Positions 49,601-60,618 of a stretch of DNA of 64,000 nucleotides are shown one piece after another. Each line of letters starts with the position of its first letter. The first letter of the stretch is position 1. The notes below the pieces were generated by a model. It was given only the letters and a program-made list of their open reading frames with translations. It ran no database searches and had not been told where the DNA came from. Origin of the DNA: Lagopus muta (Eukaryota; Chordata; Aves; Galliformes; Phasianidae); contig NC_064437.1 of the NCBI RefSeq assembly GCF_023343835.1, positions 8,149,001-8,213,000 on the forward strand, given 5' to 3'. The translations under genes were made by a program, and so were the position numbers.

Positions 49601-51533
49601 CTTTGTGGGGCAGTGGTCAGGAACAGAACTTCACTTTACTTCTCTAATAAACATTCAGGTGAGTAGTTAACATAACAAGTTTAAAGATGGCTTGGGGTCC
49701 AGAAATATATATAATTGTTACTGAATAATCTGATGAACACGTTGTGTAGCTTCACTTGAAAACAGTTATCAGTGAAAAACTGTCCTGAATTATGGGTACT
49801 CAGTAAATTTATGGTACTGTGTCTCTTTCTTCTGAGAGAGAATGGGGTAGAAATCGAGCAGTCTCAGAACAGAAAGAAGAGCCAAGCATTTTAGAGTTGA
49901 CTGCACAAACTGTTTAGAATACCAGCAGATGCTGTGAAATGCAATGTCTTCCTACAAATTGCAGATTATTTTGAGTGTGGTTATTGGTTAAGAAAAAACT
50001 CAAACTCTTCAAATTGCTTGTTTGCTGTAAGTACCAGAAATAATTAGAACTGACCCTTAAGCCCTAAAAAATGACAGTCTCCATAGCAGCTATTACTCAA
50101 AAGTATTATATGTAAAATCAGTCCCAAAAATGTGCTGTAAAGCTGAAGTTCTTTGTGGGATACCAACAGGTTTCTTTCCTCCCTTCAGACCCAAGGTGAA
50201 GCTGCTCCTAGCCAGTTGGTCTTGTACCATTATCCTGAGTTGCAGGAGGAGAAAGGAATAGTACTAATGACTGCAGAAATGGACTCCAAGTTCTTGGTAA
50301 GAGAAAAGTGCTCATTGACTTCCCTCATTTTATACTTCTTGTTCTCCTATAGTTGCCCAGAGATGTAATGGATGCTGCATCTCTGGCCACACTCAAGGTG
50401 AGGCTGGACAGGGCTCTGAGCACCTGATGAAGCTGTAGGTGTCCCTGTTCTTTGCAGGGGAGTTAGACCAGATGGCCTCTAATGGTCCCTTCCACTTCAA
50501 ATTCTATGTTTCTGTGAACTGAAAACAAATTAGGCTTAAAAAGATCCTTTCTCAAATAGTACTAGATTTCTTTAATCTAATCTGTTTAGTGATCTAGGGG
50601 AACTTAGAAGGAAATTAGCTGTCTTTGGCTGTCTGGTGTTTGCAGTTCATACATTATTTTTTCTTGCTCTGGTTATTATAGTTTATTTTTGTGAAACATT
50701 AGGAAAAGTCAGAAATATTTCTGATCTTGTTAATGGAAGCAAATGGAAGTGGTCGCCACCTGCCAAAGTTAAATCAGCGTTCTGAACACTTGGACTAGTA
50801 GAATTAGTCAAAGCAAGAGATCCCCAAAGATTTGCATTGAGCTCCTGGGTGCCTCTGCTCTTTCTCCTATGTGTGGTTGTACTGCTTTTTGCATATCTGT
50901 AATAATATGGCTCTAGGACTTACGGCTCTAGAGATTAGAGTGGTAGAACAAGATAATAACCAAAGCACCCTATCTCTAATTTGACCCACTTGCATCATTT
51001 CTGAAACTATGTGGTAATACATTTGCCCTGTTGTGTCTCGGTAGGCAAATTTTGCAAAGTAAATCAGCTGTAAGAAGAGAGAGGTGAGGCTTTGAATCTC
51101 TGCTGCCTTATAGTGGGTGAGGGCCGTGAAAGGTGTGGAGCATGTTTGACCTCTGAGGTACAGGTTCTGCAGGAGGCTCATTTGTAGGCACAATGCTCAA
51201 GGGCCTGAAGTCAGGAACAGGAGTGAGATGATTTGTGAAGACAGTGGGTAGGACTGCAGCCTTTCAGCCCCCAAAGAATCTTTTTCAATGGGAAATGGCA
51301 ACACTCAGCAGTGACAAATTCTTCATTTTAACTTGCAGGCGGTCCACGAAGCACAGTGCTTGGCGAATCAGGTGCAGCTCTTCTACGCAACGGATTGTTC
51401 TGAGACCTATGAATTAGTGGAGACCTTCAACCACAGATCCAGCGAATTTAAATACATGTCAGTTATAGCAAAGCTTGAGCACAGCGGCCTTGGAAAGGCA
51501 CTGAGACCTAATCAGGTTTCTGACGACTCATAG
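43444..51533 (+). CDS. ATPAF1: ATP synthase mitochondrial F1 complex assembly factor 1 (complete, 9 exons)
   Basis: Chaperone of the Atp11 family: it binds the unassembled F1 beta subunit in the mitochondrial matrix during ATP synthase assembly. Coding exons: 43444-43646, 43727-43835, 44869-44919, 45661-45723, 46298-46348, 47689-47736, 49563-49658, 50189-50296, 51339-51533. Total 924 nt, 307 aa plus stop, in frame (human about 328 aa; the difference lies mostly at the N-terminus). The N-terminal 45 residues are Arg-rich with few acids ([18 protein letters not shown]), as expected of a matrix-targeting peptide. Conserved blocks: [91 protein letters not shown] and [10 protein letters not shown]. 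The start codon is in a strong Kozak context. Intron 2 begins with GC (AAG|GCAAGG) rather than GT. The gene sits head-to-tail with EFCAB14 and MOB3C. Confidence 0.96.
43836..43841 (+). other. GC-type 5' splice site of ATPAF1 intron 2
   Basis: Exon 2 ends ATGGAAGAAAAG and the intron begins GCAAGG. Joining to exon 3 at 44869 in phase 0 gives [22 protein letters not shown], equivalent to the mammalian EQK-TDALGKQSVNRGFTKDK. The next in-frame GT (after CCG, at about 43845) has a poor donor context and would insert three extra residues. Confidence 0.8.
43861..43920 (-). mobile_element. CR1 3' terminus, minus-oriented half of an inverted pair
   Basis: 'agaatcagtgagtgcatcgt' then 'taaggctggaaaagaccgta' is the reverse complement of a CR1 3' end. 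It lies 25 nt inside ATPAF1 intron 2 and directly abuts a plus-oriented CR1 end. Confidence 0.85.
43921..44062 (+). mobile_element. CR1 3' terminus, plus-oriented half of an inverted pair
   Basis: From 'gggaggtggagtcacc' through 'gagctggtcaagaacccgta' to 'tccaaccttaatgatgctgt', the CR1 C-terminal coding end and 3' UTR in plus orientation. Its last 45 or so bases are complementary to the preceding minus fragment. Confidence 0.88.
44318..44586 (+). mobile_element. CR1 LINE 3' fragment in ATPAF1 intron 2
   Basis: 'gttcagtctggaaaagagga' followed by 'ggttcaggttggatattagg' and 'ccctggaggtgttccagatg', ending 'tcttttcctaccttaacag'. A plus-strand CR1 end of about 270 bp, in the same orientation as the gene. 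Confidence 0.92.
45066..45099. repeat. Perfect 17-bp tandem duplication in ATPAF1 intron 3
   Basis: CATTTACTATTGGGATT occurs twice in a row without mismatch (45066-45082, 45083-45099), so it is very recent or conserved by conversion. Confidence 0.93.
45786..45807. repeat. (GT)n(TA)n microsatellite in ATPAF1 intron 4
   Basis: 'gtgtgtgtgtatatatata' compound dinucleotide repeat of about 22 bp, likely length-polymorphic. Confidence 0.85.
48012..48225 (-). mobile_element. CR1 LINE 3' fragment in ATPAF1 intron 6
   Basis: 'tcatagaatcatggaactgt' with 'aagttggaaggaacctttaa' and 'gggcatccaccacctctcag' defines a minus-oriented, older CR1 end of about 210 bp, antisense to the gene. Confidence 0.88.
50362..50518 (+). 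mobile_element. CR1 LINE 3' fragment in ATPAF1 intron 8
   Basis: 'caaggtgaggctggacaggg' through 'gaccagatggcctctaatgg' and 'tcccttccacttcaaattct': a plus-strand CR1 3' end of the older type. It starts about 65 nt after the donor of exon 8. Confidence 0.85.
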
Positions 51534-52873
51534 AGCCTGACCTGCGAGTGAAGGAGCCAGCAGCAGGCGGGGGGCTCTCGTCTGGGGTGCTTCCCATCTC
51601 TTGTTTTGTGAACTTGAGTTGGCTACAAAAGGGATCTGGAAACATGCTGGGATTGTGGTCATCAAGTGGGTCTGGCACTGATGCAAGATGAGGACTCGGG
51701 TCATTTGGGCAGTGGTAACTAATTGCTGGACTGAAGCACTGCGCTTTGGCATAACTTTGTCAGAATGAGCCATTCTCTCATCTCTGATTTATGCTGCATG
51801 CTGTATTTTATTTTGAAATCTGAAATGTCAGAAGGGCAGCTATGTAATGAAGTGTGTAGACATCAAGAGGGAGAGCAAACAATGTTTCTTCTCTGTAAAT
51901 GCATTTAAAATGCCCTCTGCCATTATAATTGCATGGTCTAGTGCTTTTCATCTGTGAGGAATTTATACAGACTTGTCTATCAAGAAAAAAGAATAGGTCT
52001 GATGGTCTAAAACAGACTCCTCATTGTTACTTTGTGTGTGAGGTTCCTTGTGCAGATGTGTAGCAAGGCCCGTGCCTTTTTCAGGGCTGAAGAACAAAGT
52101 GCTTGGATTTGTTCTGGGAGTGTTTTGCTTCTTAATTGATATATTCATTTCATCTTGTTGGGTTTCTTAGAGACGTTTTGCTTGAGGAACAGGAAAACTT
52201 GTTTTTATTTCTGCATGTTTTTGAGTAGTGAGGAGGAATTACCACATGCTTTTTGGAGTGATTTTTCTCAGGCTGGCACCTACACAGCCAACTGTACACA
52301 TGGTATTTAAAGAGACAAAAAAGAAAATAGCTCCTGTCCCCATATCAGGAAAGCTGCTATCTATGATGAAATGGCATAATAAGAGAGCCACCACCCAGTT
52401 GCTAAATGACAACTGGTGTGAATATGTGCAGCTGCTTTAACACAGCAATGTTTGTAGGAACCTGGCTTCACGGGCTGCAGCAGGGTAGGTTTTTTTAAAC
52501 CTGCTTTCAACAGAAAGATCCCAAAGCATTTGTGCTTTCAGCTTCTCTTGCTTTCGTCCCCAGCAGAGGCAGCCAGTGCATCCTCCTTTGCCAAGGAAGC
52601 AGAGGCATGAAGGATGAGCCGCTTGTCTGTCTGTCAGAAGAAGAGCAACTTTTGGGGCTGTCCTTAACTGTGAGCCAATACAGGTTTGATGAGTTACACA
52701 ATGTGTTTGCTAGTGTAGCTACTTGTCACGCCATGTGTTCTCAGCCCATTCTTTGGATGAGAGCAATGCTCAGCTGAGTGCTGAAGGTAGGTAGTGAGAT
52801 TTCATCATTGAGGTCAGTTCTGGCAGTGATCTGTACGCGTTAATGTGAACTGTTGTCCATTCAGGGAAATAAA
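51534..52873 (+). other. ATPAF1 3' UTR and candidate poly(A) signal
   Basis: No coding sequence follows the TAG at 51531-51533. The first canonical AATAAA downstream on the plus strand that I find is at 52868-52873, which would give a 3' UTR of about 1.3 kb. Confidence 0.5.
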
Positions 52874-54204
52874 AGATGCTTCTAGAAGAGGTAAAACTTC
52901 ACCCCAGGCTGTGCTGTGAGTAGGGGGTGCTGCTCCCTACTATTGCACTCTTTTTGTTTCTGCTCAGGTTGGATCTGTGAGTGTCTGCATAGCATGGAAA
53001 ATGTGGATGGGGCTGTTATAACCTGAACAGCACTTAAGAGCATTTCTACTTCTGTTTTACAGCATTCATGCTCCATTTATCGTTTTCTCTTAGCTGAAAT
53101 ATGGGCAATGTTGATTCATTATTCACTTCCTGCTTTGAAGAAGTCAAAGATGCTGGATTCATTTTTAATATAGGTGTAATCTAAAATCCCTAGATGAGTA
53201 ATTGGCAACAGGAGTGAAATTCTAGGATTTCAGATCTACACCCAAGCTGCCTGTGAGCTCAAAGACCAGTCTCTAGAATGAGGCTGGAAGCAGTCACTAC
53301 CTTTGAGGGTTTTTTTCTGAGTTATTAGTCACCAGCTCAGTACTTCTCTGAGGACTTAAGGCAATCATGGCAAAATACAGAAGGGGAAGCATTGTGTGTA
53401 CTGGGAGTGTTATTAAATAAGACCCTACTTGAAAAGGCAAAGCTGATCACACCACTTGCAGTTATTCTGCCAGGAGGATGGGGCGAGTGCCTTTTCTGGC
53501 CCTTGAAAAGGTGGAATCAATCAACTGATTCCAATGAAAAGAGCAAGAGCTTTTTTTCTCTGGGTATTTTCTTGAGATTTGATGTGTACACCACAACACG
53601 TTCCTTCCTTGTGTCAGGGTTAAATCACTTGGCATGCAGCTGATGATCTAGTGTTGTGTTGCATGTCCCCAGCCAGCAGACAAGCCAAGAGCCAGGCAGG
53701 TGTGTGCATGCAGTGGTACGAAGATAGCTGAAGGCTGAATGCTGCACAGCCTCCTGGGTGATATTTCCAGGTCTTCTGCTGAGAACTTCTGCTGATGCAG
53801 CCCCTGGAAGTGTTGTCCCTGTGTTTTCTCCAGGAAGCCACAAACTCTGCTATTGAAAAATGCATTTATGATCAGCACTGAGCCTAAGAGCTGATGAAAA
53901 TGAATCTTGCTCTGCACAGTCAGTTTCAACCACTAGAGGGAAGATGTTTCCTCATTCTGAGGTACCAGCACACAATTTACAAAGCCTGTCTTCTCAGCTT
54001 CGTTAAATCAGTGAATTTGGTACTGACAAATGCTAAGATGCCCAGGCTTCTCTTGTGTGGGCTAGCACTGAGAATATGATGGGCTGTACTGAGTTACACT
54101 GGAGGTTCCCCTAGCCTTGCATCCTAGGTGAGCTGCGTTGGCAAGGGTGCAAGGCCAGAGTAAACCCAGCAATAGCTTTCTTCAGTGTGGGAGAGACATG
54201 GATA

Positions 54205-54330
54205 GCTTGGAATGCCTCCAGAGGAAGGTCGCATAGAGCGGGATGGAACACCTACCCTATGAGGGCATGCTGAGGGCTGGGGCTGTGCAGCCTCAAGAAG
54301 GGAAAGCTCCAGGAGATGTGAATGGCCTGG
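54205..54330 (+). mobile_element. CR1 LINE internal fragment
   Basis: 'gaatgcctccagaggaaggt' then 'cctatgagggcatgctgagg' and 'gcagcctcaagaaggg' correspond to the CR1 reverse-transcriptase C-terminal coding region (…ERVQRRATK…[16 protein letters not shown]…), strongly diverged and frame-broken. Confidence 0.7.
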
Positions 54331-54851
54331 TGCCACGTTGTGACGTCTCTTGGAGGCACACTGCCCTGCTCCTGTGCAGCTGTGTCCTGGCACGAGGCCC
54401 TACTGCAGTGCCGGCCTCTTCCCATGGCCTCCCGTGGGCCTCCTGGAGCCACCAGCGCTCCGGGCCCACTTCCTTCCCCACTTCCTTCCCCCTGATAAAT
54501 TCAGCAGTGCACCTGCCTGTGTGAGGGGGGCCAGGCCACCCTCTTCCTTCCTCTGCAGCAGACAAATGCCCCTTCAGAAAGATGGGCTTTGCCCCTGGCC
54601 CCTCTCCTTTGGCTGCTGCCTGCCTACCAGTGTTTTGGCTCTGTCTCTGTTTCGCTTGGATGTAAATCATGGTTGTGGGTTCCCTGTGGGATCTGTGCTG
54701 TCCATCGCAAAGCCCTGGGAGCTTTATCTACTCTGCAGACATGATGTCCAGCCTCTCAGTCACAAGCTCCTGGGATGTTCTGTGTTATGGTTCTCTGTAT
54801 CACTCGGGGATAAGCATGGACTCCGGTGCCCACTGTGTCCTTGGGGAGGAA

Positions 54852-55065
54852 TCGTAGAATCACTGAGGATGGAAGAGACACTTAAGATCACTCAGTCCAA
54901 CCCCAGCCCACGCCATCGTGCCCGCTGACCATGTCCTTCAGTGCCACATTCCCATGGTGACCCCGCCACCTTCCTGGGCAGCCTGTACCAGTGTAGAAGA
55001 AATTGTTCCTAACACACCACCTTAACCTTCTCTGGTGCAACTTAAAGTCATAACCTCTTGTTTCA
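54852..55065 (-). mobile_element. CR1 LINE 3' fragment
   Basis: 'cgtagaatcactgaggatgg' through 'gaccatgtccttcagtgcca' to 'aaagtcataacctcttg', a minus-oriented CR1 end of about 210 bp with small internal losses. Confidence 0.88.
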
Positions 55066-55770
55066 CCTCCAAATGTCCCATTTTCTACACAAACTCATGC
55101 TGCAATGGATGCCAGTTCTATGCCCCTAGCTAGACTGAATCACAACCACAGGTGAACCCTACACATCCTTGCTGTGGCCCCAGCTGCCACCAAGCCCCCA
55201 GCTGCCCTTAGCCTCATCCTGCTGGTGACCAGGGATGTCTGCAGGTGACTTGCTCTTTAAAGGCTGGCTCTGATCCTCGTGACTCCAAGTCAGATCTGTG
55301 ATTGAGAACCCAACTGCAGGGAAGGGGTGCTGCAGCCCCATGCCAATGATGTGCTTCATAGCCCAACCAAAGTTAGTTTTCTCTGTGGACTCTCTGGAAA
55401 TGGGCATTTTCATTTTTCCTTTCTCTTTCTTTCTCTCTCTCTCTCATTTTTTTTTCCCTTTGGAAGGCATCCAGCCCATCCTGGCACTCAACCCTGCAAT
55501 GTGCCAAGTGGGGAGAGATGTTCACACGAACGTGCACATACCAGCGTGTGCCTGGCTGCAGGAGGGCAGCCTGCTGGCGTGTCCCAGGGACAGCTGTGGC
55601 TCCGGCAGGGTCAGGATGTGACATCACTGGCAGGAGAAAAACCCTCAGCCCCCGCTTTCTGCAACCAAAACCTCAGTCAGCGTGCGGCTGCTCTCTGTGC
55701 TGCAGGGCGTCCTGCCAGATTCTGGGCTTTTATTTTGAATTTTTTTTCTTTTTTTTTTTTTCCCCCTCAG

Positions 55771-55827
55771 TAAGCGCAGAAAGTGCACCGGGATTGTGTG
55801 CTGGCAGCCAGGCGTGCTGAGGATGAG
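55771..55827 (+). other. Candidate non-coding exon upstream of MOB3C
   Basis: A 57-nt segment is bounded by an unusually strong acceptor (T-rich tract at 55739-55769 then CCCCCTCAG) and a good donor (GAG|GTGAGT at 55828). It has an in-frame stop at its start in one frame and no conserved coding content, so it could be a 5'-UTR exon of MOB3C or simply a chance exon-like segment. Confidence 0.3.
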
Positions 55828-58800
55828 GTGAGTGCTGGGGCTGGAAAAAGGAGTAGCATCGGTGTCCCAGCTGGTGCTGTGTTTCCTGCATTCCTAAGGA
55901 TGCTCCTGGGGTGCTTTTAGTGCAGGTTGGGCAAACCCAAGAGAAGCAAAATGGGTGCTTGCAGGAGCTCTTCCCTGTTCTGTGGGTGTCCCAGTATGTC
56001 TGCGAGCATGTAAATGCCGAGGGATCCCGGTTTGCAGCTGTGGGTTAGTGTAGATAGCTGGAAGTGAGTAGGGAGCCCAGGGTTTTGGCTGGTCAACTAT
56101 CATCCCAGGGCTGGTGGCAATCCTGGAGGTGGCTTTGCCATTGTCCAGTGGAGGGCAGGAAGTTTTGGGTAGAGAAAGCTGTGGGGATGCACTTCCAGCA
56201 GCTGGCTCGTGTCCTTCCAATCGTCTTTCTGGAGTTCCGGCACTTGGGATTGCGGCTCTGATGATGGAACGATCACCCTCAGGACTTACTTTGGCTACAA
56301 GCAAGTCCCTGTTGGCAGCAGCACCAAGAACAAGGTACCCCAAACAGCATCACCCCCAAAGTGTGTCAGGTGTCCCACTACTGGAGAGATGAGACTTTGG
56401 CTGTGGTTTGGGACATGGGGGGGGGGATTGGATGAGAGGGCTGTGTGTCCTCTTAGTGAAATTGTGCTGGGTCTGCTTTGCATGAGGTGGGGATTTCCGA
56501 GTGTCAGCAGAGCTGGGAGAAGCAACAGCATAGGGAACTGAGGCTCCTTTGGGAGTTGGTCACTCTAGAAATAGATGCTGGGGGCTTTCCTAGAGTATAT
56601 CAGAAGCACACGGATTAACTCTGTGTTGGGGCTGGTGGGACTCTGCAGTCCCACTGTCTGGCGTGCTGGCCCTCGATCCCTCTCCCAGCATCTCATTTTG
56701 GCTTGTTTCCTGGAATGTTTTATCGTTTGGGTTATATTTGGGATCAGCTGCCAAGAACCCCTGTTTCTCATGGCCAGCCCAGCTGGGACTTGGCTCCAGC
56801 AGGAAGCGTGAGGAGAGCGAGAGGGACCAGAGCTCTGACGCCATGCCCCCAGCATCTTCCTCCTGCATTTAAACCCTTAAAACCAACCTCTCTGCCTCTA
56901 AAACCAGACTGGGCCACCACATGCTGTCAGCCCCTGGCTGGATCTCAGGGTTGTGTCACCTGCATTGTGAGGGATGCTCAGGGGAGGCAGGGTTGGGCTG
57001 TGGGGCATTTCTGCAAGGCCACCACCGAGAAGCCCCACTTGCACAGCTGCTCCAGGACAAGCTGAAAACTGAGTTTTAAGGACATGGTTTAGTGGGCGTG
57101 GTGGTGATGATTAAACTAGATGGTCTTAGAGGTCTTTTCTAACCTTAATAGTTCTGTGAAAAAAGACTTCTCTGCAGCGAGAAGCCAGCAGAGCCCCTGC
57201 AGGCAGCTGGAGGCTGTCTGTCTGTCTCAGGGCTCTGGCTCACTTCCCTGACGCCAGGCTTGCCATGCAGGGACGTGGCAAGAGGGACTGCCCACAGAGC
57301 AGAGAAGGCAATCCCCTGCAGCACCAAGGGGGAGTCCAGCCTTTGGGGGAGCACGTGGGGAAGCACAGCGGGATGTGTGGGGTGGGCAGCTTTGAACCAC
57401 AGCTTTGCTACACGGTGCTGAGCCGAGTCCTCGTACTCCCCAGCATGGCTCACAGCACTTTGCTGACAGCTCCTGTGGTTCCAAGGCAGATGTTTGTGCA
57501 AGTGTGTAAGCGTCTCGGGCCGGATCCAGGGCTGGTTTGGGCATCGGACCCACTGCCAGCTGGAGTGCCTTTCTCCTTGTTAGCATTGACCCTGGTCAAC
57601 TAGGGGCACTCACAAAGTACTTTCTCTCCTCTGAAGCCAACTCTTGGCTTTTGCAGCCCTTAATATCAGGTGATCCTTCAGGAGGGAGAAATTACTTTTG
57701 AAACTGGGGAAACTGAGGCAGAGAGTGTAGCACTATCTCTGCTGTAGCCCAGAGCTTAGCACTGCCCCAACTACTCCTCCCCACTGCTTTCCAGATTGAA
57801 GCCAATCTGGGGTCACAAAGGCAGGTCTGACCCAGTGGCTTTGCTCAGACTGGTGGGACTGATTGTGGTAGGCAGAGGAAGCTCCTCTCCCTGCTTTGCT
57901 TTTTTTCCCCTCTTTTGTTTTGCTAGTTTCTAAACAGACTGTTCAGTGTTGTTCTTAATTTAAAACAAAGCCTTTGTTTGGCAGCGTTGTGTGGATTTCA
58001 AATGATTTTTAAAAAATAAAACAACACAAAAACCCTAAAATGAAAGAAACAAAATCCTCCTCAGATTTGGAACTAGCAGCTGCCTTTGACCGTGAACTCA
58101 CTTCCCTCCTATCCAGTTCGTTTCCTTTCTCCCCCAGCCCTGCCAGCCCTCTAGGAAATCAGGATTTCGCATGTCCCTGCCTGCTGCCATCCTGCAGCAG
58201 CTCAGCCCCACAGTTTAACCCTGTGCAGACTTGGCTCCCTGAGCCCTTAGTGCGTGGCTGTGGGTGCCAGCACCGCCCCACTATGGGAAAGGCAGCACAG
58301 CAAAGCGGGCTGCAGCCATGCCAGGGCTGCTTGGGGGGGGAGCTTTGATTTTGCACATGGGAACGGAAGGTGGGAGCTGCGGGCACCCACCCAGGCCTCT
58401 CGGCAGTGGGAGGCATGCCAGCATACGGCAGGAGCTGCTGCCTCAGCTCGCCCAGCGCTCCTATTGCAGGACTGTACCCTGAAAGCCCCACTCCTGGCCT
58501 CCTGCAGCTCCCTGTGCCTCAAGTGGATTTTCCTGCCCATCAGACCCTGTGCAGTGGGAGCTTTGGAGAAAGGTTAGGAAAGAATCTGGTTCCTGGCACG
58601 GTGCCTCCGCCTGCTCCTTTTGGTTGTAAATCCCAGGATGTGTTCTTGGCTTTGCGTTAAATTGAATTTCTGGAGAACGTTTTTCTCCCTGGTTCCAGTA
58701 CGGATTCACGAGGCCTTTAAATGGCTCAGTAATTCAGTAGTGAAGCTGGCAGGGATCCCAGGAGCAAAACCACTCTCATTATCCAGCTGTGCCTAGCTGC

Positions 58801-60133
58801 AGCGAGCCTGGGGACGGGTCTGCTCCACATTTGGGCAGCACTGGGTACTGCTCCCTTACTCCTGGGAACAGCTAACAGATGCACAGTAGGAAAACATCTG
58901 GCAGGTGTTTAGCAGGGTTCTTACTCTGTGTTTTGATTTTTTTTTTTTAATTGATGTTTCATTGATGTTTTAAAGCATCGGTCCAGCGTAATGCAGGGAT
59001 AACTGAGTTGTTCTCCCACGCTCTGTGATGGTGGCAATGCATCACTGTATTTGTGGGGAAGGCTGTGGTTTGTCCCCACTGGCCTCTGGTGGCACCCGGC
59101 AGGGCTCTCCCCTGCTGCCTTGTGGAAAGTCCCACAGAACAGCTCCTGTGTCCTGGAGAGACTCTGGGGGGAGCCCAGGCTCCTCCAGCAAGGTGGTTGG
59201 TTGATCTCTGCTGGATAAAACAGGATTTGCTTTTGGCTTGGGACTGAGTTCACAAAGCAGAGTTCATACAGCAAGCTTTTGACTAAGAGATGCCTTTTTA
59301 ATGACGAACACGCATCCAAGCTTCACTTGGGCGCCGTTCACTCCCACTCGTGACTTTGGGTAAATCACTTCCCCTTTCTCTGAACCTTTTTCTTTTTTCC
59401 TTTAACTCCTCCTCCCTGGGGGAGGCTGCCTGGGGTCTTTTGCCTCCCCAGATTTCAGCAGGGCGTTGAGCTCACTGTGGCCTTGCTCTCCCATTATTAA
59501 CGTTGCAGAGGGGCACAGGGCACGTGCACGTTTCAACCTGTCCAAGAGCACGGGATTTCCACCGGAGCTTCAGGAAGGAAAAAAAGGAAATGCTGCAGAC
59601 CCTATCCGCACTGGCAGCCTCAGGAAGGGATGACCTCAGCACTGCTGAGCGGTGACTTCCAGGTCACATCCCCTGTTCCCGGGGTGCTGTGGAATCGGAG
59701 CGCCATGGGGAGCGCTGGCAGCACTGGCTCCCGTGCATTGTGTCACATCCTGGCTCTGGTGTGCTTGGACGCTGTTTTCCTTCTTTGGCTGTGGGTTTTG
59801 TTCTTCTGAACAAACACGCAGGCAGAACGACAACAAGAATCCCCCCTTTTCCCATTGATCCGGGTGCTGGGGCTGTGTGAACCAGAAGCCAGCTGCAGTC
59901 ACAGTGTTGTCCCTATGGCACTGGGGCTATTTTTGTGGGAAAGAGGCACAGCCCCTTCACCAGGAAGGAAAGGCCACAGGTAGGCGAGTGCTGTTCATAT
60001 CATACTTCATTGTACTTCATTGCAGTAGTTCTGGACAAAAGCCCTGGGGATAAGAAGCTGGCTCCCAGCATCCTGGTGCTATCTCATCTTGGTCCAGGTG
60101 TACAGATGACCAAAATTTGTCTCCTCCTCTCAG
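55828..60133. other. DNA upstream of MOB3C coding sequence, probably promoter and 5'-UTR introns
   Basis: No coding gene recognised. GC content is moderate, with many short overlapping frames on both strands and no conserved motif. The MOB3C promoter and first non-coding exon should lie here, but I cannot place them. A second donor-like site (CACAG|GTAGGCG, about 59980) is close to the coding exon. Confidence 0.5.
57083..57158 (+). mobile_element. CR1 LINE 3'-end scrap
   Basis: 'gacatggtttagtgggcgtg' followed by 'actagatggtcttagaggtc' and 'ttttctaaccttaatagttc': the last 75 bp of a plus-strand CR1. Confidence 0.9.
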
Positions 60134-60200
60134 ATACCTCCAACCCTGAAGATCCTCAGTGCTAACCCTGGTGCTCTCACGCTGGCTGGGCCAACCCATG

Positions 60201-60618
60201 ATGGCACTGTGTCTGAAGCAAGTCTTCAACAAAGACAAAACCTTCCGCCCCCGGAAGAAGTTTGAGCCCGGCACACAGCGCTTCGAGTTGTACAAGAAGG
60301 CTCAGGCCTCCCTCAAATCAGGGCTGGACCTAAAGGCTGTGGTACAGCTGCCTCCTGGCGAGAGCATCAATGACTGGATAGCTGTGCACGTGGTGGACTT
60401 CTTCAACCGCATCAACCTCATCTACGGCACCATGTCAGAGTACTGCACGGAGAAGAGCTGCCCCATCATGTCGGGTGGGCTCAAGTATGAGTACAGGTGG
60501 CAGGACGATTGCAAGTACAAGAAGCCAACCAAGCTGTCAGCCCCACAGTACATGTGTATGCTGATGGACTGGATTGAGATGCTCATTAACAACGAGGACA
60601 TCTTCCCCACCAGAATAG
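60201..60618 (+). CDS. MOB3C: MOB kinase activator 3C, first coding exon only (gene continues beyond window)
   Basis: MOB-family adaptor; MOB proteins bind and regulate NDR/LATS- or MST-type kinases. The 418-nt exon encodes 139 residues plus one base (phase 1), starting [19 protein letters not shown] and including [38 protein letters not shown], the zinc-binding cysteine pair YCTEKSC (Cys82, Cys87), [16 protein letters not shown] and FPTRI. It then meets the donor GTGAGT at 60619. The vertebrate protein is about 216 aa, so the last third, with the two zinc-binding histidines, lies in an exon I cannot find before 64000. Two ATGs lie in tandem (60198 and 60201). The second has the better context (A at -3, G at +4) and matches the family start. 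The exon probably begins at 60134, after the acceptor CTCCTCCTCTCAG. I chose MOB3C over 3A/3B from synteny with ATPAF1 and from sequence. Confidence 0.93.

Larger units (their letters stand above)
52874..55770. other. Intergenic DNA between ATPAF1 and MOB3C, left part
   Basis: Repeats listed separately; otherwise no supported gene. A 192-codon plus frame at 54350-54928 ends inside a CR1 and has no motif or splice partner. A CT-rich tract followed by a T run lies at 55418-55461. Confidence 0.55.

Noticed and set aside
54350-54928. 192-codon plus-strand frame between ATPAF1 and MOB3C
   Set aside because: It ends inside a CR1 element, is Cys/Pro/Leu-rich without motif and has no conserved neighbour exon.
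56209-56541. Exon-like plus frame with 'TYFGYKQVPVGSSTKNK' followed by GGTACC
   Set aside because: Considered as a coding exon of an unknown gene; no acceptor with a good tract, no partner exons and no recognised family.
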